A stretch of DNA of 64,000 nt from Mortierella sp. BCC40632 (taxonomy: Eukaryota > Mortierellomycota > Mortierellomycetes > Mortierellales > Mortierellaceae). A program made the position numbers and the translations under genes. Position 1 is the first letter of the stretch. Each line of letters starts with the position of its first letter. Where the stretch lies: the NCBI GenBank assembly GCA_011634665.1, contig WAEK01000010.1, positions 62,001 through 126,000 on the forward strand. The letters run 5' to 3'. Shown in pieces: positions 48,617 through 59,810 of the stretch. The notes under the pieces were generated by a model. The model ran no database searches, was not told where the DNA came from, and saw nothing but the letters and a program-made list of their open reading frames with translations.

Positions 48617-49498
48617 ATGTCTCATTCTACCCTTGTCTCGGTCATTGGTCTTGGTGCCATGGGTTACGCTTTCGCCGAGGCTTTCATCAAGGCTGGATTC
48701 ACTACCACTGTCTGGAACCGCTCCATTGAGAAGGCTTCTCCTCTTGCCGCCAAGGGTGCTCGTGTTGCAAAGACTGTGACCGAGGCTGTCGAAGCCAACA
48801 AGCTGATTGTCATTTGCGTTCTTGACAACGAGGTCGTTGATGATATCCTCAATCTCGCTGGCTCCTCTCTCCGCGATCGAATTGTAGTCAACTACACTAA
48901 TGGTCTCCCAGCTCATGCCATTGCCTCCTCCAAGATTGTCCTGGTCAATGGAGGCCAATACATTCACGGCGCCATGCTCCACGGCCCTCAGGCTCTCGGA
49001 AATGGGGCCGTTCTCCTGTACAGTGGACCCAAGGATGTGCATGATGCTGTCTACGATACGGTCAAGGTATTTGGAGAGACTAGGTATCTGGACACGGATG
49101 TTGGCACAGCTTCACTCTTTGACAATGCAGTCCTGAGTTCCTACTATGGTCTCTACTCTGGCCTGATTCACTCGGCTTCGCTCATCCGTGCCTCCAAGAA
49201 ATCAACTATCCCCGACTTTGCGACTCTTCTTGTCCCAATCCTGAATTCAATCTCAGGATACTTTCAAGTGATGGCTCAACAGATTGAGAGTGGCAATTAT
49301 TCGACTCTAGGAATGTCTCTTGGAATGCAGATCCCAGCTTTGGAACATATTGTTGATGTCAGTAAGGAGCTTGGAGTGACCACAGACTTTATCCAACCTA
49401 TCAAGAATTATGTCCAGCAAGCAGTTGAAGGAGGTCGAAGCAATGAGGATCTTGCGGCTTTAATCGAGTACACAATCTCCAGCACTAAACAGAACTAG
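48617..49498 (+). CDS. Imine reductase / reductive aminase-like enzyme (copy D)
   Basis: Intronless, 293 residues, intact. It has the same domain plan and catalytic residues as copy B (Asn in Asn-Tyr-Thr-Asn-Gly, Asp in Leu-Phe-Asp-Asn-Ala, Tyr in Tyr-Tyr-Gly-Leu, Gln in Gly-Met-Gln). The first 5-6 codons differ from B. Positions 48634-48967 are identical to B 36355-36688, then divergence is abrupt. The 3' UTR and downstream sequence are unrelated to A-C. It likely performs the same chemistry with a modified C-terminal (substrate) domain. It is preceded by the shared motif at 48431. Confidence 0.9.
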   Translation: MSHSTLVSVIGLGAMGYAFAEAFIKAGFTTTVWNRSIEKASPLAAKGARVAKTVTEAVEANKLIVICVLDNEVVDDILNLAGSSLRDRIVVNYTNGLPAHAIASSKIVLVNGGQYIHGAMLHGPQALGNGAVLLYSGPKDVHDAVYDTVKVFGETRYLDTDVGTASLFDNAVLSSYYGLYSGLIHSASLIRASKKSTIPDFATLLVPILNSISGYFQVMAQQIESGNYSTLGMSLGMQIPALEHIVDVSKELGVTTDFIQPIKNYVQQAVEGGRSNEDLAALIEYTISSTKQN

Positions 49499-50277
49499 AA
49501 AATACAAGTAAACCAAAGGGCAAAAGGGTGATGGACTGACTACCAGAGCGAGATCCTTTTTTTTTGTCCTCTTGAAGCGAGACTAGTCCTTGAATTGAAC
49601 CATGTCTAGCTCTCTTATCTTGATCTGGTCCCTTGATCAATCTTTTGGAAGTGCTTGCACAGTTCGTTTGAGAGTTGCTTTGACTTTTGACGTGGCTTTC
49701 CCCCTTCACACTCTCCGCCTCCGCCTCCCTCCTCTCCCCACTTTCCATGATTTACTGGATATTTGACAAGACTGGGACTCTCTATTGATCTTGGAATTCT
49801 CCTTGACATGCCTTTTGAATCTCAGCAGGTTCGCCATTCCACGGTTGGAGTCAGGCATGGGAAGGGAAGGGGGAGGAGGGACTTGCTTTATATCGATCCG
49901 CTCCATCGGTTGTAAAATTACTTGCGGAATATTGTTGGCTCCAAGTCCACTAACTGTAGCTGCAATTATTTTTCCTGAGACCTGGGGGGGGGGTGTTACC
50001 GAGGATGCACTCTTTCTCTGAATTTGAAAGCTTTAGAGTAGAAGGTACAGAGAGATCCTGGACGTTTTCGGGCAGATACGCTTCGCCATGGTGCTCTGAT
50101 ATGCTCATTTGGATTTGTCAGGCTGGTCATTGACTTCCAAATGGTCTGTTTTAGCTCGGCGAGGCATTACACCTTGTAGACAATAACGTGCTGACATCAC
50201 GAGACGTGGGAGGAACCTTCTCCGCTAGTTATCTACGATGTGCTAAGAGAGAAAGAGAGAAAGAGAGAGAACGAGAG

Positions 50278-50314
<37 letters not shown>

Positions 50315-50841
50315 GAAAAAGTAGGCGTGAGAAGGATTAGATGGTTGTGAAGAGCAAGAGGCATGGACTGTGATATCGTTTATAGAATGGGTGAGTGTGG
50401 CGCACACTTTTGCGAAATTTTCTCTCTCTCTCTCTCTCTCTTTTTTTTTATGCACGCATATTTGTAAAGATGGTAAATGTGGTAAAGATGGTGCGGAGCT
50501 ATTGTGCCACTGCTGTGTGTAGCCAGTCATAGCCAGAAGAGTACAAACAAGGTTGCACCGTTGAAATAGGATTAGGGATGGACATGGGTCCGGGCAAAAA
50601 GCGCCGCATGTTCTCACGGGAAGATATGTGTGAAAGATTCTAACCATTCAAAAATACAGGGGGCATTGAATTGGAGGAGGGTTCTATCACTGAATGAGGC
50701 TTCAAAAGTTGTCCACCATTGAAGGGTCATCGAGTATAAAAGTCGTCGTTGGGACCTCAAGAAGCACTCGTCTCTTTCCCACCTTTCAGAACAACAACAG
50801 ATACAGTACTCCTCCCCACATCAAAACAATCTCACCTAACC
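49499..50841. other. Intergenic region between copies D and E
   Basis: About 1.3 kb with AG/CT microsatellites (50245-50308 and 50421-50444) and a G run at 49983-49992. It contains the promoter of copy E. No gene was recognised. Confidence 0.5.
50735..50742 (+). promoter_or_regulatory. TATA box of copy E
   Basis: TATAAAAG, 107 bp upstream of the ATG at 50842, in a context otherwise unlike the promoters of copies A-D. The shared upstream motif of A-D was not found here. Confidence 0.55.
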
Positions 50842-51720
50842 ATGTCTCCCACCCCTACAGTCACAGTCCTTGGCCTCGGCGTCATGGGATATGCCCTCGC
50901 CGATACGATCCTCAAGTCTGGATTCACTACCACCGTCTGGAATCGTACCATCGAGAAGGCCGCTCCTCTCGAAGCCAAGGGTGCTCGAGTTGCAAAGACC
51001 ATAACTGAAGCTGTCGAGGCAAGCAAGATCATTATTATTTGTGTCCTCGATTACAATGTTGTCGATGGCCTCCTCAACACTGTGGGACCTTTGCTCAAAG
51101 ACCGGATTGTGGTCAACTATACAAACGGCCACCCCTCTCATGCCATCGGCTCGTCCAAGATTGTCATCGCCAATGGCGGCAAGTACGTCCATGGAGCTAT
51201 CTTCCATTTCCCACTCGCTATTGGAAATGGAGCTGTCATCGTTTACAGTGGACCCAAGGATGTCTATGAGTCCGTCTTTGACACAATCAAGGTCCTTGGT
51301 GAATCCAAGTATTATGAGGGAGACATTGGCACAGCTTCTTATCTCGACAATGCATTCTTGAGCGCATTCTATGGCTTGTTCTCTGGCTTGACCCACTCTG
51401 CTTCCTTGATCCATGCAACCAAGAAACTTCCCATGAGCGACTTTGCGGATCTTCTTGTCCCTGTCCTGAGCGGCATCACTGAATACTTCCACCTAATGGC
51501 TAAGCAGCTTGACAGGGGCGAATACTCCACCGAAGGAGCGGCTCTTGCGACACATCTTCCAGCTATCCAGAACATTGTTGACCTCAGCAAGGAGAACGGC
51601 GTCACCACAGACCTCATCCATCCAATTCAGGCACTTATGCAGCGCGCTGTTAAAGATGGCAGAGGCGGTGATGATGCTTCGGCATTGGTCGAGTACGCAG
51701 TCTCCAAGAACAACCAATAG
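50842..51720 (+). CDS. Imine reductase / reductive aminase-like enzyme (copy E, divergent)
   Basis: Intronless, 292 residues: Met-Ser-Pro-Thr-Pro then Gly-Leu-Gly-Val-Met-Gly and Trp-Asn-Arg-Thr. The Asp (Leu-Asp-Asn-Ala) and Tyr (Phe-Tyr-Gly-Leu-Phe) of the active site are kept. The Gln of Gly-Met-Gln is replaced by His (Ala-Thr-His), and several pocket residues differ from B and D, so a different substrate is likely. ATG 50842 was chosen because the frame upstream to 50749 covers the TATA-proximal leader. AATAAA occurs at about 51737. This is the most distant paralogue of the cluster, probably the oldest member. Confidence 0.9.
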   Translation: MSPTPTVTVLGLGVMGYALADTILKSGFTTTVWNRTIEKAAPLEAKGARVAKTITEAVEASKIIIICVLDYNVVDGLLNTVGPLLKDRIVVNYTNGHPSHAIGSSKIVIANGGKYVHGAIFHFPLAIGNGAVIVYSGPKDVYESVFDTIKVLGESKYYEGDIGTASYLDNAFLSAFYGLFSGLTHSASLIHATKKLPMSDFADLLVPVLSGITEYFHLMAKQLDRGEYSTEGAALATHLPAIQNIVDLSKENGVTTDLIHPIQALMQRAVKDGRGGDDASALVEYAVSKNNQ

Positions 51721-53535
51721 TAGATGTAAATACAAAAATAAATCTCTTTTCTTTTTCTTTTCTTTTCTTTTTTTTTGACCCAGCAGGAACTAGGATCGGA
51801 CCGAACCCAAGAGGAGTTTGGTCAACTCTAGAGATGATTGTGACGTGAAGAATGTTCTCCGCTTCCCGACGCCCTTTGGCCTTGTGCATTATGTGGTTGT
51901 GGCACTTGAGCAAAGGAGCTATCCCTTACAACTCACTTCGGATACTATTTTTTTAAAAAAAAAAAAAAACGCGCTCGCGCTGGTAACTACTGGAATAAAG
52001 CATCAATTCTGCTGGCGTTTCTCGTCATCCATCCAAAAAGATTGTCCAAGTGTGGTTTTATTGACATCCCCTTGCGAACGATCAACGACAACAAACACAT
52101 TGAGAGGCTCTGTCTACGTTCATGGAGCACGTGGTTTCTCCAAATCCAGAACAATGATCAAAAAGCAAAAAGACGTAGAAGCGAAGAGCTAAAAGCTGAC
52201 TGTATAAACAGTGTCCTTATCGGCTGCTAGTAACAATTGGCGTCTCTGTCAAGACACGTGGTGTGTGCGCTGAATCTATGACATTGAACAAACACGAATC
52301 TGAATAGGATCTCTTCCAGACTGAGGTCGAGACTATAGCTGATTCGTGTAAAAGTGTATAAAGTCTTATCTAGCGGTGCTCTCGTCATCGGATCTAGCTG
52401 CGGATAGGGGCCCCCAAGCTGAGTGGCAGAGAGAGAATTCGCTCTGTTACTGGCAAGTGTTCAGTCAAACAAAAGCAGAAGTAGGTGCTGGGATGGGGAT
52501 AAACGGCTAAAAACGATCGCCAAAAACGATCGCCAAGCCCAAGTAGTAAACGGGACAGCAGCCTATTGGCTAGTCGCGAAAGAAGAGATGAACGCCATAG
52601 AAGGCCATGGAACGCGTAGGGAAAAAGAAAAAAAAAAAAAAAAAAAAAAGAAGAGAAATACAGTTGTCCAGAATGGGGCCTAGACTGGTGCTGCGGGGAG
52701 GGAGGAGGGACCGGAAAAGGTCATGATGGTGGTCCATGCGTCCATTGACCAACGAGAATTGGTCGGACAACAAAAAATCGGTGAATCATTTCAGGAACCT
52801 GCCACCGCAGCAGTCATCTAGATCCCCATAGAATACCATTCCTCTTTTTTTTTTTGTTCCATTCCATTCCCAAAGTTACAGGGTGTCCTCGAACATGACC
52901 TCTGAGCTATGTTGACTACCAGCTGGTCTCTGACTTGATGGTGCTGCGGTACGAGCCATTCGGACTTTATGTTGTCGGTTGATTGCACTCGAGAGCAGAT
53001 GAAAAAGAGATGAATGGGGAGTGGGAAAAAAAAAAGAGAGAGAGAAGGAAGAAAGGAGGTTTGTGAAAGTTCTGGATAGATTTGGAAAAAAAATGGATCC
53101 AGTCTGGTGAGTGTGACTGGCACTCGATCTCCTCAGAAACATTCAAAAGTCCGTTGGCAGAAGCGCTTCTTCGCGCGCAAAAACCCTCCCCCCCATTCAC
53201 GCCCTTTCGAAACTCTCCCTCCACCTTCCAATATATACACTCACACACCCTTATGCGCCTTTCTTTCTTTCTTTCTGCTCTTCTAATCTGATCCATCCAT
53301 TCCTCTCCATCAACTGTCTACATTCGTGATTGTCTTCGAAGAAAGCGACATCCATTCTCCGTGAAAGAGAAAGAGATCCTCCGCATTCGAATCTCCTCGT
53401 CTGTTTCAAGCCTACTTTCGTTCTCAAGACTTGGGGGCACAACCTCTGCCAAAAGAAAAAAAAAGCAACAAGCTAGAGCGCGAATCTTTATTCCTCTCAG
53501 TCTTACCAAAAAGCAAACACCCCCTCTCCTTCCTC
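51721..53535. other. Intergenic region between copy E and HSP78
   Basis: About 1.8 kb: A/T tracts (51951-51969, 52628-52648), a GA-rich stretch (53033-53060) and a leader-like pyrimidine-rich zone before HSP78 (53200-53300). No protein-like frame was found. No heat-shock element array could be called with confidence. Confidence 0.45.
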
Positions 53536-56500
53536 ATGTTCTCCTTGTCAGCATCCACGGCTAGATCGTCATCGACGCCTCGTGTGGTCTTGCAGGCAAT
53601 CTCGCGTACTTCACGATCGCGATCTTGTCTAGTGGTGGAGAGTAGCCATGGTGCTCCTTCGCGACTTCCATCTCAACAGCGGATGATGCTGTCGACAACA
53701 ACGCGCAATAATGGTATCAGCGGAGGTCACACATCAATCCTCCAGAAGAACACTGGTGGCAAAGCTGGAAAACTTGGATTCGTGGCCACAGTCGCCATTC
53801 ATGGGACTCAGTCAGGAAAGACTGTTGTCCCATGGTTAGGTGCTGTACGACTGTACCAAACTGGTAAGTGAAAGGATCATTCTAAAAGGAAAGAGTCTAC
53901 ACGATCTGGTAAAAAAAAAAAAAAAAAAAAAAAGAGCTGACATCCTTCTTGACATTGCCACTTTGTAATTGAACCATAAATAGGCCGGGGAGGTCCTCAA
54001 GGATTCCGGATCCAGCCCACACCTGAACAAGATCAACGCGGAAAGGCACTCGAACAATTCGTAAGCACTTTGTCTGTTTGTCATTGAGATTGATTAAATG
54101 ATAGCTCAAACCTTTGTCCCCCATGGATCAATTTCACTCATCTCTCCATTGATCTCTCTTTTCTCACAGGGTCTTGATCTGACCAAACGGGCGAGTGAAG
54201 GAAAACTCGACCCTGTCATTGGACGCGAAGAAGAAATCCGTAGAACCATTCAAGGTAAGCTGACGATGTTGGAGGAGTTGTGCCAGGATAAAATGTTCAT
54301 TCCATGGGATACAAAAAACGCTGACAGAGTTTCCTTTCTCGCCTTTTACTTTTTGGGACCGTTGTCAAAAGTGTTGTCGCGAAGAACAAAGAACAATCCA
54401 GTGCTGATCGGCGAAGCCGGCGTGGGAAAGACAAGTATTGCCGAAGGATTGGCCCAACGCATTGTCAATGGAGAGGTTCCCGAGTCGATCAAGGACAAGC
54501 GAGTCATCTCTCTTGACTTGGGCGCTCTTGTCGCTGGCGCAAAATATAGGTAATAGGACGGGTGGTGTCGGACTGTTTCTGAGAGACACAGAAACAAAAA
54601 AAAAAAATGCCCCCAATGGTACATGATGACAGAATTGCTTACGCAAACCATTCGCGTTTTTTCTTTAGAGGAGAGTTTGAAGAGCGACTAAAGGCCGTGC
54701 TTCAAGACGTGACAGCTGAGGAGGGCAAGATCATCCTCTTTATCGACGAGCTTCACACCCTTCTGGGGTTGGGCAAATCAGAAGGAGCGATGGACGCAGG
54801 AAACATGTTGAAGGTATGGGATCCCCAAGTCTTCAATGCATATGGTCCCCTTTTTTTTTCGTTTTTGAATCCTGTTTTGACACCAATCCTGTTTTTTTTT
54901 TTTTTTTTTTTTTTTGGATTTTGTTGTTTTATAGCCTGCTTTGGCTCGAGGAACCCTACATTGCTGTGGAGCTACAACAATTGATGAGTACCGCAAGTAT
55001 ATCGAAAAGGACCCTGCCCTCGCACGCCGATTCCAATCGGTGATGGTGACAGAGCCTACGGTCGAAGACACCATCTCGATCCTCCGAGGATTGAAAGAGC
55101 GTTATGAAGTACATCACGGAGTTCGGATCGCCGACTCGGCTCTTGTTGCTGCAGCTGTGCAGAGTCATCGATACATCACCGACAGGTTCTTGCCCGATAA
55201 GGCCATTGATCTTGTTGACGAGGCTTGCTCCAAGTTGAGATTACAACAGGAGAGTAAGCCCGATGTCATTGACAGTATCGACAGAGGCATTGTCACGATG
55301 GAGATTGAATTGGAGAGTTTGAAGAAGGAGACAGATCCACTCTCTGTATCCAGACGTCAAAAACTGGAGGAGGACCTTGCCAAGAAGAAGGACGAGTCTA
55401 AGAGACTTACAGCAATCTGGAAGGAAGAACGGTAGGCGAATCATGGTGAACACGTTAAGTATTGACTGGAAGGGGGGAAAAAATATGTGTAGCATCTCGA
55501 CACTCATATCCTTGTTTTTCTCCCTCTAATTTTCTAGTGACAAGCTGGAAATCATTAAACAAGCCAAGGCCAAGCTGGAGCAGGCTCGTATTGACCTTGA
55601 TTTGGCTCAGCGAAAGGGAGATTTCACCAAGGCCTCAGAACTTCGCTATGGAGTCATTCCCGAATTGGAGGCCAAGCTGCCCAAGGAAGAGACGATCCCG
55701 ACCGAGGTCATCGAAGGTGCCCTGCACGATACGGAAGCACGAGGAGAGGATTCCTCCAAGCCAATTGGACCTCTTGGAACTCAAGAAGAAGTCGAAAGCC
55801 TGATTCACGAACGTGTAACAGCTGATGACATTTCCCGTGTCGTTGCAAGAATGACTGGTATCCCCGTTCAGGTAAAGAACCCCCCCCCCTCTCATACATG
55901 TACAATACACACACAAACATCTATAGTAGACAAGCACTCAGAGTAAGGTTGGTTGTCTAACTATTCTTTCTACCTGTCTATCATGAAACTCCAACTTTCT
56001 AGAACCTACTCAGAGGCGAAAAAGAGCGTCTTCTTGGAATGGAGTCTGCGCTGGCCGAACGTGTTGTTGGTCAGGATGAGGCGATCTCGGCAGTTGCTGA
56101 AGCTGTGAGATTGAGTCGTGCCGGTCTCTCAAGTCCAACTCGACCAATTGCCTCGTTCATGTTCCTTGGACCTACCGGTGTCGGAAAGGTATTTTTAAAG
56201 AAAAGGCATTGAAGTCATTGCTCGTCTAGTTTTTCAAACAAAAAAAAAAAAAAAAAAAAAAATCTCGAAAAGTATCCTTTGTTTACTAGAAACCTTAACA
56301 TTCGTTCTCTGACCCGTGTTGAATCCATAGACGGAGCTTTGCAAAGCCATTGCCAAGTTCCTCTTTGACACTGAGAATGCTATTGTTCGGATCGATATGT
56401 CTGAATACATGGAGAAATTCTCGACCTCTAGATTGATCGGAGCCCCACCTGGATATGTTGGCCATGAGGAAGGAGGCGAATTGACGGAGGCTATCCGACG

Positions 56501-57291
56501 CAAGCCCTACGCCGTGATTCTTCTCGACGAAATTGAGAAGGCGAACAAGGATGTGTTCAATTTGATGCTCCAGGTCCTGGATGACGGTCGACTGACCGAT
56601 TCACAGGGCCGAACAGTTGATTTCCGAAACACAATCATTATCATGACCTCGAATCTGGGTGCCGATCTCCTGGCGATCGCAGAGGATGATAGCTCTGCAA
56701 GAACATCCTCCATCGTGGGCAAGCGAAGCTCGAAAGCGGTCAAAAAGTCGGATGAGGAGGAAGGAAAGGTGACAGAGGCCGAGAAGGAGGCAGTGATGCA
56801 GGTTGTACGCCGACACTTTGCACCCGAGTTTATTAACCGTGTAGATGACATGGTAAGTCATTTGTATACCGATTCTGCTATAACTGTCACTCTCCCACGC
56901 CAAATAGATACTTGTATTAACCATGACTGTTTGGTTTTTCATCTTTTCTTTCTAGGTTGTCTTCAATCGCCTATCGCATCATGCAATCCGTGACATTGTG
57001 GATGTGCGTCTTAAGGAGGTTCAGTCGCGAGTGGATGACCGTCGTATCACACTCAAGGCCGATGGTGAAGCCAAGGAGTGGCTTGCAGATCGGGGCTATA
57101 GTTCCGCATATGGTGCTCGACCCTTGAATCGGGTCATCCAGAAACAGCTTTTGCAGCCACTGGCCAAGTTGATTATCGAAGGCAAGGTCAAGGTTGGGGA
57201 AGAGGTTGATATCAAGGTGGACCACAAAGATAACGATCTTCAGATCATCCCTGCTGGTTTTCCCGATACACCAGGCACAAAGTCCAAGTAA
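53536..57291 (+). CDS. HSP78: Mitochondrial Hsp100/ClpB chaperone Hsp78
   Basis: Ten exons: 53536-53863, 53984-54060, 54170-54254, 54372-54549, 54669-54813, 54935-55431, 55538-55871, 56003-56188, 56331-56852 and 56956-57291 (895 residues). A Ser/Arg-rich mitochondrial presequence is followed by only a remnant of the Clp N-domain. NBD1 has Walker A Gly-Glu-Ala-Gly-Val-Gly-Lys-Thr (about 177-184) and Walker B Phe-Ile-Asp-Glu-Leu-His. The coiled-coil middle domain is in exons 6-7. NBD2 has Walker A Gly-Pro-Thr-Gly-Val-Gly-Lys-Thr, split between exons 8 and 9, and Walker B Leu-Leu-Asp-Glu-Ile. Hsp78 resolubilises aggregated matrix proteins together with mitochondrial Hsp70. An unusual Ser/Lys/Glu-rich insertion of about 30 residues follows Met-Thr-Ser-Asn-Leu-Gly (about 56680-56790). 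Upstream in-frame extension to 53431 was not used. Confidence 0.95.
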
Positions 57292-57725
57292 AAACCTTAA
57301 AAAGAGAAACATTGCAGGGAAAATAGGCCCTTGTGCCGGTAAAGACAGGAAGAAATTAGAGACATTAAAAAAAATAAATAAGAAAAAAAAAAAAAAAGAA
57401 GAAGAGTGAGAGAGAAAGAGTTGGGGTCAAATTCATTACACTGCCATCCTTACCAGGAGGGGAGGGATCGTCGCTGGGTTTGCGCCTTCCTCTGCTTCCT
57501 ACTGCAACATTTGCCTCCGCTCATTCTATTATACTTGTATTTTCTTTTTTCTATCCCAAAACTGCTTCACCTTCTTTTGCGATTCTATCATCGTCTCCTT
57601 AGACCTGGCACAAAACAACAGCAGTACGGTTTTAGAAGACAACAGTAGTGTAATAATAATGCAACAGTAAGATTGTTAATTGACAAGAGAAGAGGATATA
57701 TTTATGATAGAAGAGTTCTGAATAT
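57292..57725. other. Convergent intergenic region, HSP78 / acyl-CoA dehydrogenase
   Basis: About 430 bp between two 3' ends, containing A-rich runs (57367-57402) and TTATTA/ATAATAATG-type A/T-rich sequence near 57650-57680 likely used for polyadenylation on both strands. No gene. Confidence 0.5.
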
Positions 57726-59810
57726 TTAAGCAGAGTACTGCTTCTCCAAGATCTTGGCAATAGTCTGGAGCTGGATGTTGCTGGTTCCCTCGTAGATAGC
57801 ACCGATCTTGCAGTCACGGTAGAACTTCTCAATGGGGTACTCGCGAGTGAAACCAATTCCACCGGCCCACTCGATGCAGCGGCTGGCGGTGCGCTCAGCA
57901 ACCTGGGAAGCATAGAGCTTGGCCATGGCAGCCTCCTTCACGAAAGGCTTACCCTGCTCCTTCAGACGGGCAGCGTTGTAGGTCAAGAGACGGGCAGCCT
58001 CAATGTCAACGGCAACCTGGGCATACTGCTGCTGCATTCCCTGGAAGTGACCAATGTAGGTACCGAACTGCTTGCGCTGGAAGAGGTAGGGCAAGGTAGC
58101 ATCAAAGGCTCCCTGAGCGAGACCCAACATCTGAGCAGCAATACCAATACGGCCCTCGTTCAAGATCTCGATGGCGTACTTGTAGCCCTTGCCAACCTCA
58201 CCGAGAATGTTCGAGGCGGGGACAACGACATCATCAAAGTTGAGAGTGCAGGTGGACGAGGCACGGATACCAAGCTTGGACTCCTTCTTGGCAACCTTGA
58301 CGCCCATGGACTTGTCAACAACGAAGCAGGTGATGCCCTTGTAGCCCTTCTCGGGGGCAACGTTAGCAAAGACCAAGAAGATCTCGGCCTCGCCAGAGTT
58401 GGTGATCCACATCTTGGATCCGTTCAAGATGTAGTTGTCGCCATCCTTGACGGCACGGGTCTGGAGAGCGAAAGCATCCGATCCGGAACCAGCCTCAGAC
58501 AAGCAGAAGCAGCCCACGGTGTCGGTGGCGAGGCGGGGAAGGTAGCGCTCCTTGATGTCCTCGTTGGCATACTTGCGGAAGAGAGTGTTGACGAGGGTGT
58601 TCTGTAGTTGATATCCCATTGAGTTGTCGAGAATCGTAGTTGTGGTGATTGATGCATACGAGTTAGTAAGAAACGATTAAAGAAGAGAAAAAGAAATCCA
58701 AGGGACAATATCTGTTGGTTTGTTCAGTCGAATGAATCCAAAAGAAGTTCTTACCTGGACATCGCAAATGACCGAGACGGAGGGATCAACCTTGGCGAGC
58801 TCCTCGATGGTCAAGATGGCGGACATGAACGAAGACTCTGATCCGTCGTACTTGCTCTCGGTCTCGATACCCATCAACTAGCAACATCCCAGAAATGTAA
58901 TGCATCGTAGAGTAAGTATCATAAAAAAAAAAAAAAAAGTCTCACCTCCGCTTTAGATCAGGGGTGTCAGGAACACTGTCACTTTGAAAATAGAGCGTGA
59001 GAAAAAAAAACGACGACCAAGACGACTGGGAGTTTAAATCACACTCCCCTCCCTCCCCCTGCTCTCCCTGCTCTCCCCCGTGGACTGCCGATGGGCCTTC
59101 CTGTCGGAACCCACTCTTCACTCTTCACGAAATATTAGGAAACAGAGCCAAAATCAGGGGACTTACACCCTGCTCGAACAATCCCTTGAGGACATCAGCA
59201 TCGAGAGTCTCGGTCTCGTCCATCTTGGCAACCTTGGGCAGGATCTGATCCTGGGCAAAGCGAGTAACTGTATACACAGCAGATCATTAGTGTCAGCCAC
59301 GAGAAGAGAAAAAAAAAAAAAAAAAAAAGAACAGATCAGATCAGGTAAAGCCATGGTACTTACCAGTCTCCTTCAAGAGCTGCTCATCCTCAGTCAAGGT
59401 CTGCAGAGAGACAAAGTTGGAGCGAGCAACAGCAGCCTGCGAGAAAAATCTAGTTCCGAGTAAAAAAAAAAGATTCCGGTTAGCCAGAACTCAGGATGGA
59501 ATCCTAACATGGAAGAGGAAGGACTGTGTTGATCCCTCTCTCTTTCTCTTCGATCCCAGCGCTTGTACTGGTCTCTTTTCCATATAGATCGACGTGTGCT
59601 TGGTTGGATAGTGTGTTCCTTTGGATAGGATAGCCCCGGAGTTCTGTCGCCGGATTCTTTCCGTGATTCCGCATGTAGAATGAACCCTAGACCATGTAAT
59701 GAGATCCCGCAAACGAAGAACAAAGATGTGTTGTACCTGGGGCGGACCGCGTTGAGGACAGCAGGTCTGGCAACCGCAGAGGCAAGACGAGGGCGAATGG
59801 CAGCAAACAT
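57726..59810 (-). CDS. ACADSB: Short/branched-chain acyl-CoA dehydrogenase, mitochondrial
   Basis: Five exons: 59810-59737, 59449-59364, 59267-59167, 58877-58755 and 58601-57726 (419 residues). The N-terminus (Arg/Ala-rich, Arg-Phe-Phe-Ser-Gln) is a mitochondrial presequence. The sequence follows the short/branched-chain form closely: [21 protein letters not shown], FAD/substrate motif [20 protein letters not shown]. The catalytic Glu lies in Ile-Tyr-Glu-Gly-Thr-Ser-Asn-Ile-Gln. It oxidises 2-methylbutyryl-/isobutyryl-CoA type substrates in branched-chain amino-acid catabolism, passing electrons to ETF. Two of the four introns are nearly 290 nt. The second-last exon junction (58755/58601) was set by phase and the Val-Gln-Asn-Thr-Leu reading. 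Confidence 0.93.

Noticed and set aside
53431..53535. In-frame upstream extension of HSP78
   Set aside because: It adds a Lys-rich segment from an A-rich leader; the ATG at 53536 begins a normal mitochondrial presequence.
58047..58607. 186-codon plus-strand frame
   Set aside because: Shadow of the GC-rich acyl-CoA dehydrogenase exon on the opposite strand.
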